Positions 21,061-28,825 of a DNA stretch of 28,825 nt are shown here, one piece after another; the first letter of the stretch is position 1; each line of letters opens with the position of its first letter. The translations under genes and the position numbers were made by a program. The stretch is from Physocladia obscura (taxonomy: Eukaryota > Chytridiomycota > Chytridiomycetes > Chytridiales > Chytriomycetaceae), in the NCBI GenBank assembly GCA_027596945.1, contig JADGJH010000131.1:1-28825 (forward strand), in the 5' to 3' direction. Below the pieces are notes generated by a model that saw only the letters and a program-made list of their open reading frames with translations, did no database searches and had not been told where the DNA came from.

Positions 21061-22728
21061 ATGCTTTCTTCAACTCTGATCCGCTTAAACAACTTCAAAA
21101 GCAAATACCAAGGCATTGAGAGGCAGTCACCGGACGAAAGAAACGAGGATTTCCCCGATTTGAACTCCAACTTTCAGCAAAAGCAGATTTCCAACCCTGT
21201 CGTCAAGTCCGCTCCTACGTCACTCTCAGCAAATACAAGACATTCAAAAAAATCAGAACATCAAGCAGTATCCTTATCCTCATCATCATCTTTGTTGTCA
21301 TTTTCGTCATCAAAAGCGACGTGTCACACTTCATCGTTGCCAAAATATTCAACATGGTCACCCGTAGCTACGCACGCATTCCAATCCACGTCCACATTTG
21401 TTCCGAGAACAGCACTCAAATATCCAGTAGCAGAAATAGAAGCAACAGCAGCAGCAACGCATGCATATCCAACACCAACCAAATATTCGGAACAAGCAGT
21501 TGTGGGGGCGGCACAGTCGTCTGAAATAATATCCTTGAATTATTCCAACGCACCACCAGGTAGCAGTAGTAGCAGAGATATATTTGTGCATGAATTACAG
21601 AGTGTGTTCAACGGAATTGTTGGAGACGATTGTGGTTTGGAATCATCTTGTGCTGATGATACAAAATTCTTGCTGAATGAGTTTGACGTGGCGTCAGATA
21701 TTATTATGGCTGAAATGCGTCGTACTGCTGTATTTATTGAAAAAAGTGAGGGCGATAGTGGTGGTGCTGATAATGGTAATATCGATAGCTGTGAAGATAT
21801 TGTTATGGCACCAATAAGTTCAGGAGGTTTTAAATGTTCGAAAACCCGTCATAAGATGATTCGAGTAAACAGTACAAGTGATTTTGCCACTGCTTGTGAA
21901 ATGTCGTCTCTGCAAATGTCGCCTGATGTAATAACAAAAACAACTACAATAAAGACTGCTACTTCGAAAGCTTATACAAATTTATTTGCACCAATTCAAC
22001 ACACCCACACCCACAATAGTTCTTGTGAAGAGTCTGAAAAAGCAAATACAAATGCAAGCACAAATCAAAAATACTCAGATGTAATTGATTTAGCACCCTC
22101 ACAGATGCCGCCACTGTTAGAAACAGAAATATCAAGTATCTTTTATGACGAAGATGTCTGTTTGTTTCCGCCCATTGAAGACATTTTTTTATCGTCGAGG
22201 AGCTGGGATAGTTGTAAAGACAGCAATGATGAGATTATCAGAGACAATGAAGAATTTGATCGACTGGTTTCTGAGGAGTTCGGCAAAGTAGTTTCTGAAA
22301 ATAATGGGTTTGGCAGTGGTAATTGTGATGACGGAAACAATGCAAATTCAGTTGGATTGAATTCAAGAGATAACAATGATGGTTCAAGCATCAGTGAGAT
22401 TAATGAAAGAAAGGTGGTGGCAGTGGTGCCTGCACAGAAAATGGGAAAGAATAAAAAGAGTAGAGGCAGCAGCGGCGAAAGTCCAATGGGTTCAGGCAGA
22501 TCCGGTGGTCCGCTGCCAGTGAAAAAGAAGAAACGATTACCGACGGATGAGCTTGCAATGTCGGAGGCTTGGGAACGCGGAAGCGGCGGTACTGGGGATG
22601 TGCTTGCAGAGTTAGATGTGGGACGGACACGGCGGGTTGCGGCAGTGTCAGCAGAAAGCCGAAACCGTAAGCTGTATGAGCGGTTGGCGCATGGAAAGAA
22701 CAAGAACACAAAAAAAGGGAATGGATAG
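21061..22728 (+). CDS. Unrecognised acidic, Ser/Asn-rich protein, single exon, 555 aa
   Basis: An open frame of 555 codons starting at ATG 21061, only 64 bp after the RBBP4 stop; the frame is open further upstream but without an ATG. I do not recognise it. The N-terminal 200 residues are Ser/Thr/Gln-rich with a long serine run. The middle is acidic with Asp/Asn/Ser repeats and several DD/EE clusters. The C-terminal 90 residues switch to basic and Gly-rich, with a likely nuclear localisation signal VKKKKRLP followed by a compact helical-looking segment (DELAMSEAWERG, ESRNRKLYERLAHG) that may be the only folded part. The switch from acidic to basic recalls nuclear chaperone or rRNA-processing proteins, but this is only a resemblance. 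That it is a real gene is supported by length, CpG-containing third positions at the end, and the lack of an equally long rival frame. Confidence 0.7.
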   Translation: MLSSTLIRLNNFKSKYQGIERQSPDERNEDFPDLNSNFQQKQISNPVVKSAPTSLSANTRHSKKSEHQAVSLSSSSSLLSFSSSKATCHTSSLPKYSTWSPVATHAFQSTSTFVPRTALKYPVAEIEATAAATHAYPTPTKYSEQAVVGAAQSSEIISLNYSNAPPGSSSSRDIFVHELQSVFNGIVGDDCGLESSCADDTKFLLNEFDVASDIIMAEMRRTAVFIEKSEGDSGGADNGNIDSCEDIVMAPISSGGFKCSKTRHKMIRVNSTSDFATACEMSSLQMSPDVITKTTTIKTATSKAYTNLFAPIQHTHTHNSSCEESEKANTNASTNQKYSDVIDLAPSQMPPLLETEISSIFYDEDVCLFPPIEDIFLSSRSWDSCKDSNDEIIRDNEEFDRLVSEEFGKVVSENNGFGSGNCDDGNNANSVGLNSRDNNDGSSISEINERKVVAVVPAQKMGKNKKSRGSSGESPMGSGRSGGPLPVKKKKRLPTDELAMSEAWERGSGGTGDVLAELDVGRTRRVAAVSAESRNRKLYERLAHGKNKNTKKGNG

Positions 22729-22862
22729 ACTGAGCGAATCGATCGATTGACTGATTGACTAATTGGAATGACTGGAGCAACGTGGTAAGATTTGGGTGCG
22801 GTGTGACGTGCCGTGAAAAAAAAAGACATTCGAACATTTGAATATTTATTTATTGCTTCCTG

Positions 22863-25800
22863 ATGAGTGCACGGGTTGGGTATGGGAATGGGATTGGGGG
22901 TAGCTTTGGCCTAGAAAGAGAAGAAGAAGCCGAGAGGGACAGGCAAAGAGAAGGCGAAAGAGAAGCGCAACTTGGCCTGCTTGGCTTGGGCGAAGGCGAA
23001 GAGGACGTTGAGGAAGCCGTGGCTGCGCGGCTGCACTCCGTAGGGCTGGCGGCAATGCGCAGTGCCGCATCGCAGCGACTGCAACAGCGCAAGGCCGAGC
23101 TCGTCGACTTGATCAACTCGGACTACGCGGCCTTTATCGGTATCTCCACCGCCCTGAAGGACTACAGGCCCTTGCCTATTGCAAACAATACCAATACAAA
23201 CAATACCAACGATGCCAGCGATCCAAGTAATACCGCCAATCTCGTCGACTCTGATCCTGATCCCATTGCGCAAGTCAGTGCTGTGCTGCTGGCAAGTCTC
23301 TACACTTTTCTGATCTCATCCCTCCCATACTTACTGTATCAATCTTCTACAGAATACTCATACCGAGCTTAGTCAAATGGCCGATTCAATCAAAGACCTG
23401 CTTGCTCAGCGCGCGGTGCTGCGTGATGCAAAGGTTGTTGGACAAACATCCCACCAAAATGCAAGTTTAACCAGCCTTTTCCCCAACAAAATCAGGCTTC
23501 CCTTCAAACGTTCATATCGATCGAAGAATCAATCGTCAAACTCGAAACTCTCCTGAACATTTCATCGAACTCTGCTGCCGTTCTCGGCAACGATATTGCC
23601 GACGCATCTACAATTTCGCTTATTGCTACGAATTCCACCTCCGACGGCAAATTCGTCGAACGCGTTGCTACCGAATTCAATCAACTCCTTTTTCTTGTTT
23701 CGTCTACAAAAAAGTCGTCTGCTAATCTCGATAAGGAGTCGGTGTCCTTTTTGAATTCTTTTTCTTGGGTAGGAAATACAAAAAACACGTATCATTCAAC
23801 GAGCAAAGCGAGTGATTCGAGTTTCCCCAAAAAATAATTAATAAGGACATGATGATAAGTGAAGCGATTAAATTGAACGTTGTGCAAGTTAAATTGTTTC
23901 AACGACTTATTCAAGGGTTAACCATACGAAAAGAAAAATTATCAATAACGTTGTTGAGTCCATAAACAAATTTCTGCAATCGAAATGCATAACTCATCGT
24001 ATATTATACAATATAGAGAATCGATCGAATTAAATCTGCATTGACGGCAATTCTTCGCGAATCTCTTGAATCTTGTTTACTTTCAGTTTCGAATTCTGAA
24101 CGAAAGGAAAATGAGGCGGCTTCTGCGTCATTAACTCAATGCCTGCGCACGTATTTGGTGATTGATCGAGCCAAAGACGCGGGTTTCGAATTGAAAGCTA
24201 TTGTATTCCCAGCTATCGACAAGGTTTTTAATTTTTAATTTAATTTTTTAATAGCATTTTTGAATTTTTTTTTCAGATTGCGTCAACTCCTGGGCAAACT
24301 CTTTCGCGATTCTATTCCGAAATACTGACATATGTTTATTCACGAATTTCAGTCATTGTGGAAATTTCTCGAACTGTATTTGGGTCTTTATTGACTCCAC
24401 ATGGCGGTGATAACGGATACGATTTTATGACAGATGAAGTTTTACCAATTGTTTGGAATTCGTTGACCAAGTATTTTCATACAACTTGGAATGCAGGACT
24501 GCCAGATGTATTTCAACAGGTTTATTTTTTATCTTTTTTTTTATACCTTTTTTCTTTCATAAGCAAATTTTTAACTCATAAACAACCGCAGAACTATTTG
24601 TCTACGACACTATTCATTGAAACCGTTGAAAAAACTTATTTTGTTGGCGCGCCCGCCGCTCTGGCCCATTTCCGAAAAAACCCAGCATTTGTGGAGTTTC
24701 TGAAAAAATGGAATTTGGAAGTATATTACCGAATCCGCGTCAAAGAGCTTGTAAGCAGTTACGATAATGTATTCGAAGAAAATATTTTACATTTGGTCGT
24801 CACTACTACTGATGGTGTGGAATTCGCAGATGGTGATTTTAATTTTTTATCTGTTGATGTCTGGAATTCGAATTTAAAAAATGCGCCCAGGGTTTTACTT
24901 GAAGCAATCTGCCGAATTATTGCGGACGTTGCATAAAATTTGGACAGAAGACAAAATCTTTATTGCCGATCTCACTTCAGGATTTTGGAAGCTTTCATTG
25001 CAGTGCTTGAATCGCTATCTGTACTGGGTGAAAGAAATTCTGGTTTCATTGCAATTGAAATTGAAAGAGATTTCAGAGGTTTTAAAACTTTTGCTACTAT
25101 TTTATACTGAAATTTTTGCTTTTTTGGTTTAGCCACAATCTACAGTAATATCCCCAAGTGCCCAGAATGGAGCGATCCCGCCACAAACTTCCACTGTTGC
25201 ACAAGAAAATGCACTGATTTTGATTGTTGCAGCTATACTGTTAGATATTTCTGCATTAGAAGAGATTGTAAGAAGGAAAATGTGTTTTTTTTGGATATAA
25301 TTCAATCAGCTAAATCAAAAAACAAATAAATTCATAGTTAAATCTTTTTTTCAATGAATCTGTAAGCGAGAGATTGCCTCTTGGATTCCCCGACCTCCCA
25401 ATTTTAAAAGGTGAAGAGGTTCTTGTTTTATTTTTTTTTATTGGTTTTCATTCACATACTAGATATTAATAATAAAATAAATAACAGAGCAATTTCTAAA
25501 AATTATCAAGGAATTAAACGGTTCAGTTATGTCTGAATTTCAAAAACAAACGTCAACTCTTATTGTGAAACGATGTTGTGTCGCGTTGGATCAAGTCAGT
25601 GTTGTGGTTCAACGAACGGGATTCAGCAGCAATGTGAGTATGTTTAGAGCTTTATTATTATTATTTTTCTTCTTATTTTCTTCTTTATTTTCTTCTATTC
25701 TTTTTTTATTTACTCGATTTAGGTTCCAACTGCAGCTTCAGCGTATGTTTCCAAAATACTGACACCAGCCAGCGAAATTTTCGCGCAAGTTGATTCACGA

Positions 25801-26175
25801 CACGCGCAGCTGAAAAATAGTACTTCAGCGGGAGCAAAGATTGTTCTCAAAAACTGGAAACTAATTGTTTGTGAAGGTGTTTTGAGCCGGTATTACGGCA
25901 TAGCGGCGCAGCAACTGGAAGATGTTGCTAAAGTAGATAAATACTCGCGGAGCCGAAAAAAGGCGGTTGCTGTAGCGGTGGACGGAGCCATGAGTGCGTT
26001 TGAAAAAATTAAGTTGCAGATGAAAATGGATGTTGGGCAGTTTAAGCGCGAAATGGACAGCCTTTTTGCAGCCGGGATCAATAATGATGGTAATGATGGC
26101 AACGGCGAGAAAAAAGAAACGGCAGCAGTGGTTGTTGTTGAAGGATTGGAGGCTCTGTATGCCTTGGTTTTGTGA
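22863..26175 (+). CDS. COG2: Conserved oligomeric Golgi complex subunit 2 (11 exons, 816 aa)
   Basis: Exons are 22863-23273, 23353-23433, 23496-23768, 24017-24223, 24277-24519, 24592-24832, 24891-25078, 25133-25267, 25338-25410, 25488-25633 and 25723-26175; all are GT-AG and frame-consistent. The 816-residue product is near the size of human COG2 (738). Key matches are ELVDLINSDYAAFIGIS (human ELINKDYADFVNLS), VERVATEFNQLLF (ERIATEFNQLQF), RIKSALTAILRESLESCLL, QCLRTYLVIDRAKDA (HCLRTYATIDKTRDA) and KKWNLEVYYRIRVKEL (KHWNVPVYFQIRFQEI), with a C-terminal VLKNWKLIVCEGVLSRYY. COG2 is a lobe A subunit of the COG vesicle tether, acting in retrograde intra-Golgi traffic on the cytosolic face. The N-terminal 45 residues are Gly/Glu/Arg-rich and not conserved, and exon 1 is GC-rich relative to the rest. 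The longest intron (248 nt) has no sign of coding. A 71-bp gap separates it from QCR7. Confidence 0.92.
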
Positions 26176-26246
26176 CTTGTTTTTTGAAGAAAAAAATTTT
26201 TTTTGTGGGCCTTTTCGCTTTTTTTCATCTCAACAACCAACGAAAT

Positions 26247-26946
26247 ATGGCAACATCACTTGGCGGCGTCGCAGGAAGCTCTTTTTTGGCCAAGCTTAGA
26301 TCGATTCGCGCATCAAATGCCGTTACTGCGTTCTCCGAATGGCACGCTAGCGCTATGGGCCATAGAGCGCTTGGTACGTTAGTTAAATGAGCGGCAGAGC
26401 GACTGAGAGGAAGAAAGAGAGATTAAACTTTGACATGTTTTCAATAACCAACCAACCAATAAATACACGCACACACGCATACCATTTATATACATACGAA
26501 AAATCGAAAACAAACACCGCAGGACTCAAGTTGGACGATCTTATCCCTGACGAAGGCCCGATTGTGCAGGAGGCAGTGAGACGTTTGCCGCCCGCCGAAC
26601 AGCAGGAGAGACTCTTTCGTTACAGAAGAGCGTACCAGTTGTCGACTATTCAGTCCTTGCTGGAACCTGCGGATCAACTTCCGACGTCACAGGTGACAAA
26701 AAATTAAATTAAAAATTAGGGACCGAGCGTTTTTTTTTTTTTTTTTTTTGTTTTTGTGTTGGATCGTTTGATGGGATAAGATCTTGGAAGTTCGTTTTCA
26801 TATACTTTTTATATTTTATTTTCCAGGACACACCGTATCTCACTCCATTGATTGAACTAGTCGAAGCCGAAGTTGCTACCAAAGAAAACTTTGACCTCCT
26901 CTCGAAAATTCCCGAGAATCTGAAGAGAAGAAACAGATCCTCTTGA
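26247..26946 (+). CDS. QCR7: Ubiquinol-cytochrome c reductase subunit 7 (UQCRB-like), 3 exons, 138 aa
   Basis: Exons are 26247-26373, 26523-26692 and 26827-26946 (introns 149 and 134 nt), giving 138 residues. The core GLKLDDLIPDEGPIVQEAVRRLP corresponds to the family's GL-x-x-DD-x-I/L-x-E-x-x-x-V-x-E/AIRRLP signature. It is followed by ERLFRYRRAYQLSTI (R-x-F/FR-x-KRA-x-x-L) and TPYLTPLIELVEAE (EPYLKEVIRE). This small subunit sits on the matrix side of mitochondrial complex III next to cytochrome b and helps assembly. The N-terminus is somewhat longer than in animals and the last 15 residues are basic. Intron 2 includes an 18-20 nt poly-T tract. The protein has no cleavable presequence of classical type, as in relatives. 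Confidence 0.9.
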
Positions 26947-27035
26947 AAGTCATGCTGCATCTGTCGACGCGCCTCCAGCCTTTTCCAATTTTTTTTTCTT
27001 TTTTTTTTTTTTGTTCGTTCACCATGACACTTTTG

Positions 27036-27041
27036 AATAAA
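27036..27041 (+). terminator. Polyadenylation signal of QCR7
   Basis: AATAAA lies 90 bp after the QCR7 stop, following a long T tract. The convergent dioxygenase gene ends 95 bp further on. Confidence 0.55.
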
Positions 27042-27135
27042 AGAATTTGAAAGAAACTAGTTGGTTTATTCATAGTATATTCATAGTTTTCAAACAGGCA
27101 CAAAACAACGGTATTTAATGGGAAACGACAGTTAT

Positions 27136-28083
27136 TTACTGGGAGTAGCCCAACTCCTTGCCGTCATTTTCGTTAGCAAGTTTGATCAGATTGTCATACA
27201 AGGGATAGAGTCTCGGCGGAAGGGTCTGCTTGAAAGTATCTTCGCGCATCCAAGCCAGGCCGTGCTGGAGAATATTGCGGGCGCGAAGGGGGCCGCCGAC
27301 AACAGTTCCAATACACGCATGCAAGGTGTGGCGCTTCGACGACGTGTGGTAGATGGCGCGGTGCAGGATGTTGTTGTTGTAGAAGACGGTCTGGCCGGCC
27401 TTGAGTGGCACGGCAATGGCGCCGGGCATGTCGGACGACAACGGGTCGTCGACCCAGACGCGGCGCTCGCCGGCGGACGCGGGGCGGAAGTGCGAGCGCG
27501 GCACGACGTAGAGGCAGGCGTCATCGTACAGCGCCGTGTTCCACTGGGTGCCGTGCAGCGGAGTGGCGAGACGCGCGAGCTCCTCGTCGGGCGCGGCGTC
27601 GGGGCGCACGTCGTCGCGGTGCCACGCGAGCGCAAAGTCGCTGCGCGCCGGGTTGACCAGCAGGTTGAACAGCTCCAGCTGCAGCGCCGCCTCTGGCACG
27701 TCCAGGATTTCGCACACCGCCGCGAGCAGCGCCGGGCTGCCGTACCACCGCGCAAACGCCGCCTCGGCCAGCAGCGGGTGCATCACGTGCTGCACGCCCC
27801 ACCTGCACATGATCCACGTGTAAGTTACGTTCGGTTACCTCAAGCAAGCACAACACATCACTCACACGTCTTCCACTGTCGCGTCCTCATTCCACGGTGG
27901 GAAGCTCACGCCCACAACGCGCCGCAATGTCCACTGGCCACTGCGCGCCAGCCCAACAACCCTCTCGGCCGCATCCCGCAGCTCCTGCATTTGATCCTCG
28001 CTCACCAGTCCATCCACAATTACGTATCCATCGCGCTCCAGAAGCTGCTTGAGGCTAAGCCCAGTGTTAGTGTCATCAACCAT
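27136..28083 (-). CDS. Phytanoyl-CoA dioxygenase-family Fe(II)/2-oxoglutarate enzyme (2 exons, 294 aa)
   Basis: Exons are 28083-27866 and 27802-27136, with a 63-nt GT-AG intron, giving 294 residues. The N-terminal helix-strand LLERDGYVIVDGLVSEDQ is the usual PhyH opening. The iron ligands are His134 and Asp136 in LAWHRDDV and His220 in NNNILHRAIYH; Arg230, ten residues on, should bind 2-oxoglutarate. Other PhyH-like stretches are NTALYDDACLYVVPRSH and PLKAGQTVFYN. The family hydroxylates diverse small molecules, so the substrate is not predictable. No peroxisomal PTS1 is seen (the C-terminus is GYSQ) and no signal peptide, so it is probably cytosolic. Much of exon 2 (about 27290-27830) is very GC-rich, well above its neighbours, with Ala/Arg codons ending in G or C; this creates long spurious frames on the other strand. 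It is divergent from the oxidoreductase gene. Confidence 0.9.
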
Positions 28084-28181
28084 TTGAGTGGTGCTGCTCT
28101 CTTTTTTGGAAAATTTTAAGAAAATTATAGGTCAAGCCGTTGATTATAAACCACAAAGAAAAAAAAAAAATTGCAAAATAA
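28084..28181. promoter_or_regulatory. 98-bp divergent promoter (dioxygenase / oxidoreductase)
   Basis: The two start codons face away from each other across 98 bp, so the genes probably share a bidirectional promoter and may be co-expressed. The interval is AT-rich with an A tract just before the plus-strand ATG. No specific factor site is recognised. Confidence 0.5.
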
Positions 28182-28825
28182 ATGAAGTTTGGAGTTCTCG
28201 GAACAGGCGGAATAGCCGGAAAGGTCTTGACGGTCGGAATCCGTCGCTCCGGAAACACTGTTTTGGCAATCGGCTCGCGATCAATCGAGAGTGCCACTGC
28301 GTTCGCAAAAAAGTTTGCTATTCCAAAAGCATACGGCTCGTATCAGGAACTGCTTGATGATCCAGAGGTACTCTTTGCTTTGCACTATTAATTCTTGCAT
28401 TAATTGATCTGTTTATTAATCTTTGCAATTCTTTAGATCGAAGCTGTTTATCTCGCCTTGCCTTCAGCCCTGCACAAGGAATGGACTCTCAAAGCCGCAA
28501 AGGTTCGTCCTTGAAAACCTATCCCCAGCAGATTCGCATAAAACAAATTTAACCAACGAAATCAGGCCAACAAACACATTCTTTGCGAAAAACCGGTCGC
28601 TCCATACGCGTCAGATGTAATCGAAATGATGGAAGCGTGCAAAGCAGCAGGTGTTGTTTTTCTCGACGGCACGTTCTTCAAACACCACCCGCGCAATGCC
28701 GAAATCCGCAATCTTGTTGTTTCCGGCGATTTGGGTGAAGTCACAAGTGTCTTTTCTCAGTTCGGCACTGATGCCCGCGATATGCCCGCCGATGCCATCA
28801 GAAATGATCCAGCTATGGAGCGTAC
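28182..28825 (+). CDS. Gfo/Idh/MocA-family NAD(P)-dependent oxidoreductase, 5' part (cut by window end)
   Basis: Exons are 28182-28367, 28437-28502 and 28566 to the window edge; 174 codons are visible. The Rossmann motif MKFGVLGTGGIAGKV (GxGxxA-type) begins the protein, then AIGSRSIESATAFA, YGSYQELLDDPE, VYLALPSALHKEW, the family lysine motif ILCEKPVA and DGTFFKHHPRN. These match the branch containing plant At4g09670-type and dihydrodiol-dehydrogenase-like proteins (GSRSIEKA, PTSLH, EKPVA, DGTMWMHHPR) rather than inositol dehydrogenases. It would use NAD(P)H on a sugar- or polyol-like substrate; the substrate-binding C-terminal half is missing here. Introns are 69 and 63 nt. Confidence 0.88.

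Noticed and set aside
22143..22837. Minus-strand frames of 228 and 145 codons
   Set aside because: Antisense to the 555-residue acidic gene; Ser/Pro/Phe-rich composition is the mirror of its codons.
24833..24936. Continuation of the COG2 exon 6 frame to a stop at 24936
   Set aside because: A 58-nt GT-AG intron (24833-24890) moves to a frame with better match to the COG2 C-terminal half and continues through five more exons.
27118..28119. 333-codon plus-strand frame, Arg/Val/His-rich
   Set aside because: Shadow caused by the GC-rich dioxygenase exon on the other strand, which has the complete HxD...H iron site.

Overview
The window is nuclear DNA of an intron-rich eukaryote with compact genes, most likely an early-diverging (chytrid-like) fungus. 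The reasons are a fungal-type gene set (QCR7, GUT2-type glycerol-3-phosphate dehydrogenase, COG2, EMC5, PCC1), about 45 short GT-AG introns, intergenic gaps often of only 30-130 bp, and E2F-like promoter sites. The lineage call is an inference; no rRNA or other marker is present. I rebuilt 14 protein genes. Thirteen are complete and one runs off the right edge.

Layout: (1) 299-1754 is a tight cluster of three small housekeeping genes: an SH3BGRL-like thioredoxin-fold protein (-), the ER membrane complex subunit EMC5 (-), and the KEOPS subunit PCC1 (+), which is divergent from EMC5 with only 33 bp between start codons. (2) 1755-7117 is a 5.4 kb AT-rich, gene-free block with only 11 CpG dinucleotides. 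It holds degenerate repeats in opposite orientation and looks like decayed, formerly methylated repeat DNA. (3) 7118-9703 is a 756-residue TALE homeodomain protein (-) with two E2F-like sites upstream. (4) 10118-13817 is a close-packed minus-strand trio: a gamma-glutamyl-cyclotransferase-like (AIG2) gene, a mitochondrial crotonase, and a gamma-glutamyltranspeptidase-family gene, with gaps of 37 and 59 bp. (5) 13818-15280 is intergenic and carries a 13-bp terminal-inverted-repeat-like pair. (6) 15281-17930 is mitochondrial FAD glycerol-3-phosphate dehydrogenase with a C-terminal EF-hand pair. (7) 18776-20996 is the histone-binding WD40 protein RBBP4/MSI1 in 13 exons, followed 64 bp later by an unrecognised acidic Ser/Asn-rich 555-residue protein. 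(8) 22863-26175 is the Golgi tether subunit COG2 in 11 exons, and 26247-26946 is complex III subunit QCR7. (9) 27136-28083 is a phytanoyl-CoA dioxygenase-family Fe(II)/2-oxoglutarate enzyme (-), divergent from a Gfo/Idh/MocA oxidoreductase (+) cut by the window end.

Most neighbours are unrelated housekeeping genes. Two arrangements may matter functionally: the gamma-glutamyl pair around the crotonase, and the dioxygenase/oxidoreductase pair sharing a 98-bp promoter. The most distinctive signals are the near-absence of CpG in the repeat block with sharp edges at both flanking genes, and the frequent pyrimidine at intron position +3. No clearly novel multi-gene system can be proven from sequence alone.
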